Source of the DNA: Litorivicinus sp.
GTDB taxonomy: Bacteria; Pseudomonadota; Gammaproteobacteria; Pseudomonadales; Litorivicinaceae
DNA length: 48,566 nucleotides
Assembly: GCA_009886945.1 (NCBI GenBank)
Contig: QXYM01000055.1
Span: 1 to 48,566, forward strand
Direction: 5' to 3'
Part shown: positions 21,400 through 32,254 of the stretch, piece after piece
Layout: each line of letters begins with the position of its first letter
Numbering within the stretch: the first letter of the stretch is position 1
Program-made: the position numbers and the translations under genes
Notes under the pieces: model-generated
Database searches by the model: none
What the model saw: the letters and a program-made list of their open reading frames with translations, nothing else
Told to the model about the DNA's origin: nothing

Positions 21400-22257
21400 T
21401 CAGAATTTAACCAGATACGACAACGCACTGAGATCCTGATAATTCAAACAATGATTGGCCTCAGCGCGCACTTTCGGTTTGGCATGATGCGCCACCCCAA
21501 TTCCAGATGCCTTTAACATCGGAATGTCATTGGCGCCATCACCCACCGCGATGGTCTCAGCCAACGAGATCCCAAGGGCTTTGACTTCAGACTGCAAAGT
21601 CTTGAGCTTCATTGATCCATCAATCACTGGCGGAATGACCTCCCCCGTGACCTGACCATGTCGGCATTGAAGAACGTTCGATAACACAAAATCCATGCCT
21701 AAGCGCGCACCGATGCGGTCAGCGAAATAGGAAAATCCTCCAGAGACAATCCCCAAACGAACGCCAGCGGCAGAAAGATTTGCAGTCAACACATCAGCGC
21801 CTGGCATCAGCGTCAAGTTGGCATACACCGAATCCAGTTCGGTCTCTGCAAGGCCTCGCAGCAACCCCAACCGTTCGGTAAAACTCGCAATAAAATCCAG
21901 TTCACCTCGCATCGCCCGCTCAGTGATCGCAGACACTTGATCACCCAACCCGAATGCGCCGGCCAATTGATCAATCACCTCCTGCTGAATCAAGGTGGAA
22001 TCCATATCGAATAGCGCAAGCCTTGGACGCTCATCTCGGACCAGCAACCAATCGGTTTTCACCGCTTCTGCAGCCTCGCAAAGCTGACCTTCATCAATGG
22101 CTTCAACCGACAACTCGATGCAATCACAACTGGGCTCAACGCAAAGATCGGTCGGCTTGCGCGTCACAGGTTGCCAATGCGAGATTCCCGCTTGGTCAAG
22201 CCATTGCTCAAATGCCGCACGATGACCCACCTCGCTGACAAACCAGAGCAGTCTCAC
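21400..22257 (-). CDS. serB: Phosphoserine phosphatase
   Basis: [53 protein letters not shown]. Confidence 0.95.
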   Translation of the reverse strand: MRLLWFVSEVGHRAAFEQWLDQAGISHWQPVTRKPTDLCVEPSCDCIELSVEAIDEGQLCEAAEAVKTDWLLVRDERPRLALFDMDSTLIQQEVIDQLAGAFGLGDQVSAITERAMRGELDFIASFTERLGLLRGLAETELDSVYANLTLMPGADVLTANLSAAGVRLGIVSGGFSYFADRIGARLGMDFVLSNVLQCRHGQVTGEVIPPVIDGSMKLKTLQSEVKALGISLAETIAVGDGANDIPMLKASGIGVAHHAKPKVRAEANHCLNYQDLSALSYLVKF

Positions 22258-24491
22258 GACTCAGCCTCCAGGTGATCCACTCTCTGAAATCCTCGCGGTA
22301 GCAGTTTTCCACGACGAGCACGCTCGCCAACAAAGTTATCTAAATCAGCCGGGGACAGCGTCACATGACGTTTACCTGCAATCACACGAAGCGATCGAAG
22401 TGGCGGTAAAACAGCAACCGCTGTGACACGATGCCCATCTTTTAAGAGGGCCGGCGGAATCTGCACGAGCTTATTGCCCTTACCTTTCGACAGCTCAGGG
22501 AGTTCATGAGCTTCAAACACCAACAAATGACCAGTAGAGACCGCAACTGCAATGCGCGACAGCTCAGGATCGGCAATCATCACCGGCGGGAGTAGCTTCG
22601 CATCACCACAGTTCACGACCGATTTTCCTGCCTTGTTTCGACCCAGTAAATCGCCGTGTTGACAGATAAATCCGTAGCCGTAATCGGTCGTTAATACCCA
22701 CTTGGTCGATTCGTCAGCCAATGCCAATTGTGTGACCTTGGCTCCAGCAGCCAGATCAATTCGCCCAGACAGGGGCTCACCCTGACTCCGCGCTGAGGGC
22801 AACGTGTGGGTGAGCACCGAATAGGCCCTGCCTGACGTGTCAAACGCCACCAGCGGTTGATTCGATCGGCCCTGAACTGAGGTCAGATACTGATCGCCGG
22901 CCTTATACGATAAGGCGCCAGGATCGATATCGTGCCCCTTGGCCGAACGGATCCAACCATTGTCACTCAAGACCACTGTCACTGGTTCTGAAGCCACCAG
23001 TTGATCTTCCCGAAGGGCGCGTGCTTCCTGGCGAACAACGATGGGTGAATGACGGTCGTCGCCGTAAGTCTCCAGGTCGCGAGTCAACTCATCCCGCATC
23101 AGCTTGGTCATTTTTGACCGTGATCCAAGCACTCCTTCCAGATAGGTCCGCTCCGTTTCCAGATCTTGCTGTTCCGCCTGAATTTTCTCTTCTTCAAGCT
23201 TCGCCAAATGACGCAATCTCAAATCCAAGATGGCATTGGCCTGGACCTCGCTGAGCCCAAACCGCTCCATCAACTCCGTTTTTGGCTCATCCTCTTCACG
23301 AATAATCCGAATCACTTCATCAATATTGAGATAGGCGACCAAGTAGCCTTCAAGGATGTGCAAACGATCCACAACCTGATCAAGACGATGCGTCAATCGA
23401 CGCGTCACTGTGAGCCGCCGCCAATCCAACCACTCACTCAAAATCGTGCGAAGCGATTTCACCTGCGGACGGCCGTCAACTCCGATCATATTGAGGTTGA
23501 CGCGATAAGTTTTCTCAAGGTCCGTGGTTGCGAACAAGTGAGTCATCACCTCTTCTGCATTCACTCGATTGGAGCGCGGAGTCAACACCAGTCGAATCGG
23601 ATTTTCATGATCCGATTCATCACGCAAATCGACAATCATCGGGAGTTTTTTTGCCTGCATCTGTGCCGCAATCTGTTCCAAAATCCGCGCCGGTGATGCC
23701 TGGTGCGGAAGAGCATGAATCACAATATCGCCATCTTCAGTGACGTAGGTCGCACGCATCCGAATTGAGCCATTTCCTGTTTCGTAGACTTTGGCCAGAT
23801 CTGCCGGCGATGAAATGATTTCCGCGGTGGTCGGATAATCAGGTCCTGGAACAAACTGCATCAGCTCGCTGACCGATGCATCAGGATGATCCAATAAGTG
23901 CACAGCGGCATTGACCACTTCTCGAAGATTATGCGGCGGAATATCTGTCGCCATACCCACTGCGATGCCAGTAGTTCCATTGAGCAAAATCGAAGGCACT
24001 CGTGCCGGCAGTAATTTCGGCTCCTTTAATGTGCCATCAAAATTGGGCTGCCAATCGACAGTTCCCTGACCCAATTCATCCAGCAAAATCTTGGCAATCG
24101 CGGTCAACCGGGCTTCGGTGTAACGCATGGCTGCAAAGCTTTTAGGGTCATCAGGACTCCCCCAATTCCCTTGCCCATCGACCAGTGGGTAGCGGGTCGA
24201 AAATGGTTGCGCAAGCAGCACCATCGCCTCATAACACGCGGAATCACCATGCGGGTGAAACTTACCCAAGACATCGCCGACTGTTCGCGCGGATTTTTTA
24301 TGCTTGGACTGCGCCGACAAGCCGAGTTCGCTCATGGCATAGACGATTCGCCGCTGGACAGGCTTCAGGCCGTCGCCGATGTGTGGAAGGGCGCGGTCAA
24401 GAATGACGTACATCGAATAATCAAGGTACGCCTTCTCTGTGTAGGTTTTGAGTGGAAGCCTTTCGAAGGCTTCAGTGGATTCAAGCGTCAA
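22254..24491 (-). CDS. parC: DNA topoisomerase IV subunit A
   Basis: [56 protein letters not shown]. Likely TTG start at 24491; upstream ORF extension overlaps yeeE. Confidence 0.93.
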   Translation of the reverse strand: MTLESTEAFERLPLKTYTEKAYLDYSMYVILDRALPHIGDGLKPVQRRIVYAMSELGLSAQSKHKKSARTVGDVLGKFHPHGDSACYEAMVLLAQPFSTRYPLVDGQGNWGSPDDPKSFAAMRYTEARLTAIAKILLDELGQGTVDWQPNFDGTLKEPKLLPARVPSILLNGTTGIAVGMATDIPPHNLREVVNAAVHLLDHPDASVSELMQFVPGPDYPTTAEIISSPADLAKVYETGNGSIRMRATYVTEDGDIVIHALPHQASPARILEQIAAQMQAKKLPMIVDLRDESDHENPIRLVLTPRSNRVNAEEVMTHLFATTDLEKTYRVNLNMIGVDGRPQVKSLRTILSEWLDWRRLTVTRRLTHRLDQVVDRLHILEGYLVAYLNIDEVIRIIREEDEPKTELMERFGLSEVQANAILDLRLRHLAKLEEEKIQAEQQDLETERTYLEGVLGSRSKMTKLMRDELTRDLETYGDDRHSPIVVRQEARALREDQLVASEPVTVVLSDNGWIRSAKGHDIDPGALSYKAGDQYLTSVQGRSNQPLVAFDTSGRAYSVLTHTLPSARSQGEPLSGRIDLAAGAKVTQLALADESTKWVLTTDYGYGFICQHGDLLGRNKAGKSVVNCGDAKLLPPVMIADPELSRIAVAVSTGHLLVFEAHELPELSKGKGNKLVQIPPALLKDGHRVTAVAVLPPLRSLRVIAGKRHVTLSPADLDNFVGERARRGKLLPRGFQRVDHLEAES

Positions 24492-24526
24492 TGGAGGACC
24501 CTTCGAGTCGTTGGAAAGACCAAACG

Positions 24527-24934
24527 CTACCGATGGAATCGCTCGTAAGCAAGACTCCCAAGGACCAAAGCGACTAAATACGGAATAATCACGCCAGGCT
24601 CCAGCAAGACCGACGCAAATGCAGGACCCGGACAAAGACCCGAAATTCCCCAGCCGATCCCGAAGACCGCACTGCCCAGAACCAATGGACGATCAATCTC
24701 GCCCCCCTGTGGTACTTGGCTATCCGCAAAAATCACCGGCGCGGCTCGACGGCGAAGCATGATAAATCCAATGGCCGCGACAGGAATTCCGCCACCCATG
24801 ACGAAAATCAAGCTGGGATCCCAGGTTCCGGCGATATCTAAAAAGTTCACAATTTTTGCCGGATTGGTCATTCCAGCGATATACAGGCCTGCGCCAAACA
24901 ACGCACCCAAAACCAGCGCGATCACCTGAATCAT
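24527..24934 (-). CDS. YeeE/YedE family (sulfur transport) protein
   Basis: [57 protein letters not shown]. Confidence 0.88.
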   Translation of the reverse strand: MIQVIALVLGALFGAGLYIAGMTNPAKIVNFLDIAGTWDPSLIFVMGGGIPVAAIGFIMLRRRAAPVIFADSQVPQGGEIDRPLVLGSAVFGIGWGISGLCPGPAFASVLLEPGVIIPYLVALVLGSLAYERFHR

Positions 24935-25359
24935 GATGCACCCCCCATCAGATGCCGAATCACAAAGACCGTCAGGACCGCCGTCGTCATAAAGGTGCAA
25001 GTGGCGACGATCGAACGTTTGGATAGTCTTGAAATTCCACAAATCCCGTGACCGCTGGTACAGCCAGAACCGACGCGTGATCCATATCCAACCAGAAACC
25101 CACCAATCAACATGGGGATCAAACCCATTGGCTCAAAGCCATGGGGCGAGGGAGCAACCAAAGACAAGATCAATGGCGTCAGAATGAGACCAAGCAAAAA
25201 GAATGGCCGCCAGGATCCTTCACCGAAATCAAAATCCAAGGTTCGTGCAACAATCCCAGTCATGCCGATCACGCGACCAAGCAGCACAAAGGCTGCTGCA
25301 GCTGACAAACCAATCAATAACCCTCCCGACAGGGAAAGAACCGGAGTAAATTCAGTCAT
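24931..25359 (-). CDS. YeeE/YedE family (sulfur transport) protein
   Basis: GGLLIGLSAAAAFVLLGRVIGMTGI; GGFLVGYGSRVGSGCTSGHGICGISRLSKRSIVAT. Confidence 0.9.
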   Translation of the reverse strand: MTEFTPVLSLSGGLLIGLSAAAAFVLLGRVIGMTGIVARTLDFDFGEGSWRPFFLLGLILTPLILSLVAPSPHGFEPMGLIPMLIGGFLVGYGSRVGSGCTSGHGICGISRLSKRSIVATCTFMTTAVLTVFVIRHLMGGAS

Positions 25360-25460
25360 TTTTGATACACCTCAAGGCCAAACAGCGCCGAATAGTATCG
25401 AATCTCTGGCGACGTTGATATAAGGTTATAACTAAACGCTCTGAGAGCGAGGAGATTGAG

Positions 25461-26321
25461 ATGAAACCAGACGTTCGTGCTTTTTTTGATCCTGCGACTT
25501 GGACCCTGACTTATGTGGTGAAAGATCCCAACTCAGCATCTTGCGCCATCATCGATTCAGTGCTCGATTATGACGCTGCCAGCGGCCGAACCAAGACAGA
25601 CAGTGCAGATCAAGTCATTCACATGGTCAAATCAGAGGGATTGTCGGTTGAATGGATTGTCGAGACCCATGTGCACGCAGATCATCTCTCGGCTGCACCC
25701 TATTTACATAATCAACTCGGCGGACAAATCGGCATCGGGACGCACATCACCGATGTGCAGACCATTTTTGGCAACCTTTTTAACGCAGAACCTGAATTTC
25801 GTCGTGATGGTTCCCAGTTTGATGCGCTCTTCGACGACGGAGACACTTTCTCAATCGGCGGCTTAACGGCAACAGCCATGCACACACCCGGCCACACACC
25901 CGCGTGCATGACCTACCACATTGGTGATGCATTGTTTGTGGGTGACACGTTGTTCATGCCTGACTTTGGAACCGCCCGATGTGATTTCCCAGGTGGTGAT
26001 GCACGGATCCTGTATCACAGCATTCAGCGTCTTCTCGCTCTTCCGCCTGAGACCCGCATGTTCATGTGTCATGACTACATGCCTAATGGGCGAGAGATGA
26101 AATACCAAACCACAGTGGCCGAACAAAAAGCGTCCAATCTGCACGTGCATGATGGAATCTCTGAGGATGAATTTGTCGAAATGCGCACCGCTAAGGACAA
26201 AACACTGAATATGCCCGCGTTAATCTTGCCATCTGTACAGATCAACATGCGTGCTGGAGAACTTCCTCCAGCAGAGGATAATGGCGTACGCTATCTAAAA
26301 ATTCCTCTTGATGCCGTTTAA
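25461..26321 (+). CDS. MBL-fold hydrolase, persulfide dioxygenase-like
   Basis: ETHVHADHLSAAPYL (HxHxDH), HTPGHTPACMTYHIGD, FVGDTLFMPDFGTARCDFPGGDA. Confidence 0.88.
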   Translation: MKPDVRAFFDPATWTLTYVVKDPNSASCAIIDSVLDYDAASGRTKTDSADQVIHMVKSEGLSVEWIVETHVHADHLSAAPYLHNQLGGQIGIGTHITDVQTIFGNLFNAEPEFRRDGSQFDALFDDGDTFSIGGLTATAMHTPGHTPACMTYHIGDALFVGDTLFMPDFGTARCDFPGGDARILYHSIQRLLALPPETRMFMCHDYMPNGREMKYQTTVAEQKASNLHVHDGISEDEFVEMRTAKDKTLNMPALILPSVQINMRAGELPPAEDNGVRYLKIPLDAV

Positions 26322-26330
26322 GGAGGCACC

Positions 26331-26738
26331 ATGATTATTCGCGAATTGACGCCTGAACTCGCTGTTGCTGACCAACTCACCCTCGATGATCTCGAGGCCG
26401 TGAAGGAAGCTGGTTTCAAAGCGGTGGTCTGTAATCGTCCTGACGAAGAAGGTGAGCCGCATGCCGAAGCCGATGCCATGGCTCAAAAAGCCAATGCATT
26501 AGGACTCGAGTTTCGGTATTTGCCGGTCAATGGAGCCAACATTACCGAAACAGATGTTGCGCAACACGCTGCGATCCTTGCCGAATTACCGACACCCACA
26601 CTGACCTATTGTCGATCGGGCGCCCGATGTGCCAAATTGTGGGCGCTCTCGGAAGCTGGGAAACAAGATGTCAATACGCTGGTTGAGACTGTTGACCGCG
26701 CAGGGCTCAGCGTCGTCGATATCGCGCACCGCTTGTAA
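26331..26738 (+). CDS. DUF442 / TIGR01244-family phosphatase/rhodanese-like protein
   Basis: AGFKAVVCNRPDEEGEP..., LTYCRSGARCAKLWALS. Confidence 0.88.
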   Translation: MIIRELTPELAVADQLTLDDLEAVKEAGFKAVVCNRPDEEGEPHAEADAMAQKANALGLEFRYLPVNGANITETDVAQHAAILAELPTPTLTYCRSGARCAKLWALSEAGKQDVNTLVETVDRAGLSVVDIAHRL

Positions 26739-26786
26739 CCATGTAGGCACAGACTCGGATAATAAAACCAACGGAAGAGGTCAATC

Positions 26787-28019
26787 ATGCAAGTCGATAT
26801 TGCGATTGTCGGGGCCGGAGCGGGTGGCTTAGCTGCCGCTGCGTCTCTGCTCAAACAAAATCCCAAGCTAACCGTCACGGTATTTGATCCAGCTGACGAA
26901 CACTATTATCAGCCAGGATGGACCTTGGTTGGCAGCGGTCTCATGCCACAAGAAAAAACCGTGCGACCCATGGATTCAGTGATCCCCAAAAAGGTCTCCT
27001 GGGTTCAAGAAGCGGTCACAGAATTCCATCCTGACAGCGATTTCATCACGCTCGCCAATGGCGTCGATGTGACCTATAAAGTGTTGATAGTCGCACCCGG
27101 ATTGAAAGTGGACTATGACGCGATTCCCGGCCTTCAAGATACACTTGGACACAATGGCGTGTCCTGCAATTACCGCTACGATCTCGCACCCTACTCTTGG
27201 GAGTGCATTCAAAATCTCAAGTCAGGAAAAGCCATTTTCACCCAACCGCCGATGCCAATTAAGTGTGCAGGAGCGCCGCAAAAAGCCCTTTATCTCGCTG
27301 CTGATTACTGGCGGCAACAGGGGTGTTTAAGCGACATCGATATCGAATTCCGGAACGCAGGAGCGGTGTTGTTTGGAGTCGCGGAATTTGTCCCCGTCTT
27401 GAATTCCTACATCGAAAAATATGGCGCCCAACTGAAGTTCAATTCCAACCTCATCCACGTGGATGGCGCCAATCAGATCGCAACCTTTCAAGTGACCGAC
27501 GCCGAAGGCAAGATCACCGAAGTGGAAGAGCATTTTGATTATTTACATGCGGTGCCTCCGCAAACATCCCCGGATTTCATCAAAAATAGCCCGCTCTCCA
27601 ATGACGCAGGCTGGCTTGATGTCAATCAGGACACACTGCAACACAACACCTACGCAAATATTTTCGGCCTCGGTGATGTGATCAGTGCGCCCAACGCGAA
27701 AACTGCAGCAGCAGTCAGAAAACAAGCCCCAGTGGTGGCTCGAAACATCCATCAATTGCTCAATCACACAACGCCCGATTACCAATACGATGGTTACGGC
27801 AGCTGTCCCCTCACGGTGGAACGGGGAAAGGTTGTGATGGCGGAATTTGGATATGGCGGGAAGCTATTACCCACAATCAAAGGACTGGATCCAACCGTAC
27901 CTCGATCGATCTGGTGGGCTGTCAAAGCCAAATACTTGATCCCGATGTACTTTGATCTCATGCTCAAAGGACGAGAAATTCTCGCAATACCGGAACGTGC
28001 CAAGACTCCCAATACTTGA
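26787..28019 (+). CDS. sqr: Sulfide:quinone oxidoreductase-like flavoprotein
   Basis: IAIVGAGAGGLAAAASLLKQNP, YYQPGWTLVGSGL, TQPPMPIKCAGAPQKALYLA, IFGLGDVISAPNAKTAAAVRKQAPV. Confidence 0.92.
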   Translation: MQVDIAIVGAGAGGLAAAASLLKQNPKLTVTVFDPADEHYYQPGWTLVGSGLMPQEKTVRPMDSVIPKKVSWVQEAVTEFHPDSDFITLANGVDVTYKVLIVAPGLKVDYDAIPGLQDTLGHNGVSCNYRYDLAPYSWECIQNLKSGKAIFTQPPMPIKCAGAPQKALYLAADYWRQQGCLSDIDIEFRNAGAVLFGVAEFVPVLNSYIEKYGAQLKFNSNLIHVDGANQIATFQVTDAEGKITEVEEHFDYLHAVPPQTSPDFIKNSPLSNDAGWLDVNQDTLQHNTYANIFGLGDVISAPNAKTAAAVRKQAPVVARNIHQLLNHTTPDYQYDGYGSCPLTVERGKVVMAEFGYGGKLLPTIKGLDPTVPRSIWWAVKAKYLIPMYFDLMLKGREILAIPERAKTPNT

Positions 28020-29733
28020 ATGGATTAAGACCTACAATCAATCCAAACTAAGTGACGACGCGGTCGCAGCCGTGATCGTCACCATCATGCTGATCCCGCA
28101 ATCACTCGCTTATGCGATGCTTGTTGGGCTTCCGCCTGAAGTCGGCCTGTACGCGTCGATCTTACCCTTAGTTGCCTATGCGCTCTTTGGCTCTAGCATG
28201 ACACTCGCTGTCGGGCCTGTGGCGGTCGTGTCACTCATGACGGCAGCCGCCATCAGTCAGGTGGCGACTCAAGGAACCCCAGAGTATTTAGGTGCTGCCA
28301 TTCTATTGGGCCTGTTGTCAGGAGTGATCTTAATGGGACTGGGCCTCGCCCGCGCGGGATTTTTAGCCAATTTATTGTCCCATCCGGTGATTTCAGGATT
28401 TATTAGCGCATCAGCAATCCTCATCGCATTCAGTCAGCTCAAGCATGTTCTGGGAATCCCAGTCAACGGGCATGACTTGCCAGGCATTCTTGTTGATCTC
28501 GCGACGCACATTCAGGAAACCAATGGACCGACGCTGATCATCGGCGGACTGTCCATCGCCTTTCTATTTTGGGTCCGAAGCGGACTCAAACCCCTGTTAA
28601 TCCGATTAGGACTCTCATCAGAAGCCGCCAGCACAGTCAGTAAGGCAGGCCCAGTCATGGCCGTCATTCTCTCGACTGCTGCAGTCAGCCTCTTCGCATT
28701 GAACCAGTTCGGCGTCTCCATTGTTGGCGTGATCCCGAAAGGCTTACCCACTCCCGCTCTTCCCGCCCTTGATTGGACCCTCGCACGTGAACTATTGCCG
28801 GCCGCCTTCCTGATATCCATCGTCGGCTTCGTCGAGTCCGTGAGCGTTGGCCACACATTAGCGGCTCGTCGACGCGAGCGGATTCAACCCAATCCAGAAC
28901 TGATTGGACTCGGAGCAGCCAATATCGCCAGTGGGTTAGGTGGGGGATTTCCAGTCACAGGGGGTTTCTCACGCTCGGTGGTGAACTTTGACGCGGGGGC
29001 ACGCACCCCCTTAGCTGGGGTCATGACGGCCGTCATGATTGCGCTAACCGCTTTATTCTTGACGCCATTGTTTGAGTTCTTACCCAAAGCCGTCCTTGCG
29101 GCTACCGTCATTGTGGCAGTTCTCTCTTTGGTCGATCTGAAAGCCATTCATCGCGTTTGGGTTTTTTCAAAATCCGACTTCGTCGCCATGACAACAACCA
29201 TCGTGATCGTGTTAGGAATCGGAGTCGAAGCAGGGATTATCGCGGGTATTTTAGTGTCCATCAGCTTTTTACTCGCTAAAATCGCGCGCCCACATTTTGC
29301 CGTGATTGGTCAAATTCCAGGCACTCAACACTTTAGAAATGCTGATCGTCATCAGGTGTTAAAAAGTGAAAAAGTCCTGGCTGTACGTTTAGATGAAATG
29401 TTGTATTTCTTAAATGGCCATACCTTCGAAGATGCAGTCAATCAGCTTCTCAACACCAACAAGAACCTCACTGACTTAGTGCTTTTATGCACAGCAATCA
29501 ACGAAATTGATGCCTCTGGCCTTGAAGTGCTGGAGTCCATCAACGAACGGCTAGATTCCCAAGGGATTCGATTTCACTTATCTGAGGTCAAAGGCCCAGT
29601 GATGGATCGGCTCGACCGAGTGGGCTTTAAAGCGCATTTAACGGGTCAAATTTTCTTATCGCACTATGACGCCATGTGCGCACTCGACCCCGACTGTGAA
29701 AGCAACGGTCACGTTCGATCAGCGAGACCTTAA
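27997..29733 (+). CDS. SulP-family anion permease with STAS domain
   Basis: SDDAVAAVIVTIMLIPQSLAYAMLVGLPPEVGLYASILPL, GGFPVTGGFSRSVVN, C-terminal STAS. GTG 27997 likely start. Confidence 0.92.
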   Translation: MPRLPILEWIKTYNQSKLSDDAVAAVIVTIMLIPQSLAYAMLVGLPPEVGLYASILPLVAYALFGSSMTLAVGPVAVVSLMTAAAISQVATQGTPEYLGAAILLGLLSGVILMGLGLARAGFLANLLSHPVISGFISASAILIAFSQLKHVLGIPVNGHDLPGILVDLATHIQETNGPTLIIGGLSIAFLFWVRSGLKPLLIRLGLSSEAASTVSKAGPVMAVILSTAAVSLFALNQFGVSIVGVIPKGLPTPALPALDWTLARELLPAAFLISIVGFVESVSVGHTLAARRRERIQPNPELIGLGAANIASGLGGGFPVTGGFSRSVVNFDAGARTPLAGVMTAVMIALTALFLTPLFEFLPKAVLAATVIVAVLSLVDLKAIHRVWVFSKSDFVAMTTTIVIVLGIGVEAGIIAGILVSISFLLAKIARPHFAVIGQIPGTQHFRNADRHQVLKSEKVLAVRLDEMLYFLNGHTFEDAVNQLLNTNKNLTDLVLLCTAINEIDASGLEVLESINERLDSQGIRFHLSEVKGPVMDRLDRVGFKAHLTGQIFLSHYDAMCALDPDCESNGHVRSARP

Positions 29734-30624
29734 CAACTCTCTCAATGGTCTCTCTAGAGCCAACGCATCAAGGGCTTCGGAAACAGTCCAGCCGGAAGCA
29801 ACAAGTAAACCGGCTTGCAGATTCCAATCAAGATCGGACAACAGTTGATAAGCCTCAGCGGTGCTCAGCCGATCGATCTGACCTGCCAAGATCCGAGCTT
29901 GTCGGTCTTTGAGTTTGGCGTTCGTCGCCTGCACACAGAGCATCTCATTGCCAAGCACGCGGCCAAGCTGGGTCATGAGCGTGGTCGAAAACGCATTCAA
30001 TAATGCCTTTTGAGCCGTTCCAGCACCCAGTCGAGTGGAACCTGCCAGCACCTCGGCCCCAGTTTCTGTAACCAGTCCATGATCCGCAATCTCGGCTAGC
30101 CTCGCTTGCGGATTTGAGGTCACTCCAATTGTCAACGCGCCGCGCGCCTTGGCTTCTTCAAGGACTCGACAGGTAAAGGGTGTATTCCCAGATGCAGCAA
30201 TCCCAATCACCACGTCAGACTGCGAAACCAACTGCTCAGACACTTGTCGCTCCGCGTCAATCGCATCATCCTCCGCCCCCTCAACAGACACAGACAACGC
30301 ACGAGGCCCGCCAGCAATCAGATATGCCAGTCGAGCGAGTGGCCAACCAAAGGTCGGAACCAATTCAACCCCGTCTTGAACCCCGATTCGAATCGAACAA
30401 CCGGCGCCTGCATACATCAAACGCCCATCGCTACCCCTCAATCGGTCAGCGGACGCATCGACAGCCTCGCCAATTGACAACGCAATGTGACGGACCGCCT
30501 CAATTGCCTGTGCTTGAGAAGCTAGCAATCGATCGAGTTGCTCCAATACAGGCAAGCGGTCGAATGTTCGACCGGAGGGATCGACCACTTCGGTCGGCGG
30601 AAGGACTACTGTTTTTTTGCCCAC
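29719..30624 (-). CDS. murQ: N-acetylmuramic acid 6-phosphate etherase
   Basis: SIS-domain protein with VVIGIAASGNTPFTCRVLEEAKARGALTIGVTSNP and TRLGAGTAQKALLNAFSTTLM; GTG start. Confidence 0.9.
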   Translation of the reverse strand: MGKKTVVLPPTEVVDPSGRTFDRLPVLEQLDRLLASQAQAIEAVRHIALSIGEAVDASADRLRGSDGRLMYAGAGCSIRIGVQDGVELVPTFGWPLARLAYLIAGGPRALSVSVEGAEDDAIDAERQVSEQLVSQSDVVIGIAASGNTPFTCRVLEEAKARGALTIGVTSNPQARLAEIADHGLVTETGAEVLAGSTRLGAGTAQKALLNAFSTTLMTQLGRVLGNEMLCVQATNAKLKDRQARILAGQIDRLSTAEAYQLLSDLDWNLQAGLLVASGWTVSEALDALALERPLRELLRSR

Positions 30625-32252
30625 GCGTCTTTCAATGTCACTGAACGGTTGTAAATCATTCGACCGGCTTCAGAGGCAGGATCTTGTTTGAAGAATCCGA
30701 CGCGTTCGAACTGGAAATAGGCCTCGGGCATCAGCGTCTGTAGCGATGGCTCAGCCCACGCTTGTCCGACACGTAATGATTCCGGATTGATCACAGATGC
30801 AGGGTCGTCGTAGCTTCCGGGATCCGGGACCGTAAACAACCGATCATAGAGATGCACATCAACAGCACAGGCGGATTCAGCATGCACCCAATGAATCGTG
30901 CCTTTCACTTTCCGACCTGACTGGTCTTGACCTGAGCGGGTTGCTGGATCGTAGCGGACATGGACTTCAGACACCTGTCCGTCGTCGCCAATCACCACAT
31001 CGTCAAAATCAACAATAAAACCGTACTTTAAACGGACACTGCCGCCAGGAATCAGTCGGAAAAAACCCTCCGGTGGATCCAATGCAAAGTCCGAACGATC
31101 GATATAGAGTTCACGCCCGAACGACATCGTACGGGATCCAAATTCCGGACGCTTGGGATGCCAGGGAACCGTCAATTCCAGTGGTGCTTGATCCCAATTG
31201 GTGACCACCACCTTCAGTGGATCGAGCACCGCCATCGCTTTGTGCGCACGTCCCTCGAGATCATCACGAACAGAACCTTCCAGAATCTGTAGTTCGATCG
31301 TGTTTGGTTTTCGCGTGACGCCAATGCGCTCACAAAATAACCGAATGCCTTCAGGTGAATATCCTCGACGACGCATTCCAGCGATGGTCGGCATTCTGGG
31401 ATCATCCCATCCCGAGACATGCCCTGCTTGAACCAATGCATTGAGCTTTCGCTTGCTAGTCACAGTTCCTTCGAGCTCAAGCCGGCTAAACTCGGTCTGT
31501 TTGGGACGACTGGGGACGGGAAGCTTTTTCAAAAGCCACTCATAAAGGGGCCGATGATCTTCAAACTCAAGCGTACACAGCGAGTGCGTGATCCCTTCAA
31601 TCGCGTCACTCTGACCGTGCGCATAATCGTAAGTCGGGTAGATACACCACTGATCACCAGCCCGCGGGTGCGCGATGTGTCGAATCCGATACAGCGCCGG
31701 ATCACGTAAGTTCACATTGGGCGCTGACATCGAGATTTTTGCCCGTAAAACTGCTGCTCCCTCAGGTAGCTCACCGTCTCGCATTTTGCAAAAAAGTGCT
31801 TCGTTCTCCTCTGGTGAACGATCCCGATAAGGGCTGTCAATCCCTGGCTCGGTTAGGGTCCCACGGTTGAGGCGCATGGCTTCCGCGGACTGCTCATCCA
31901 CATAAGCATCACCATTGCGGATGAGATGTAAGGCCCAATCAAAGAGTTGCTCGAAATAATCGGCGGTATGACACAGTTTCGACCATTCAAATCCAAGCCA
32001 GCGCACATCATTTTCGATCGCATCGATGTATTCCTGAGATTCTTTTTCAGGGTTGGTATCGTCAAACCGCAGATGACAACGACCGCCAAATTCTTCAGCC
32101 AGGCCAAAGTTCAGACAGATGCTTTTGGCATGCCCCACATGAAGATAGCCATTGGGCTCTGGCGGAAAACGCGTGACGATTTCCGAGATTTGCCCCTGCT
32201 TGATCTGATCTGCAATCTTGGTACGAATAAAGTTCGTTGGTTTCTCGCTCAC
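30606..32252 (-). CDS. glnS: Glutaminyl-tRNA synthetase
   Basis: RFPPEPNGYLHVGHAKSICLNFGLA; RFDDTNPEKE; GTVTSKRKL. Confidence 0.97.
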   Translation of the reverse strand: MSEKPTNFIRTKIADQIKQGQISEIVTRFPPEPNGYLHVGHAKSICLNFGLAEEFGGRCHLRFDDTNPEKESQEYIDAIENDVRWLGFEWSKLCHTADYFEQLFDWALHLIRNGDAYVDEQSAEAMRLNRGTLTEPGIDSPYRDRSPEENEALFCKMRDGELPEGAAVLRAKISMSAPNVNLRDPALYRIRHIAHPRAGDQWCIYPTYDYAHGQSDAIEGITHSLCTLEFEDHRPLYEWLLKKLPVPSRPKQTEFSRLELEGTVTSKRKLNALVQAGHVSGWDDPRMPTIAGMRRRGYSPEGIRLFCERIGVTRKPNTIELQILEGSVRDDLEGRAHKAMAVLDPLKVVVTNWDQAPLELTVPWHPKRPEFGSRTMSFGRELYIDRSDFALDPPEGFFRLIPGGSVRLKYGFIVDFDDVVIGDDGQVSEVHVRYDPATRSGQDQSGRKVKGTIHWVHAESACAVDVHLYDRLFTVPDPGSYDDPASVINPESLRVGQAWAEPSLQTLMPEAYFQFERVGFFKQDPASEAGRMIYNRSVTLKDAWAKKQ

Positions 32253-32254
32253 AA

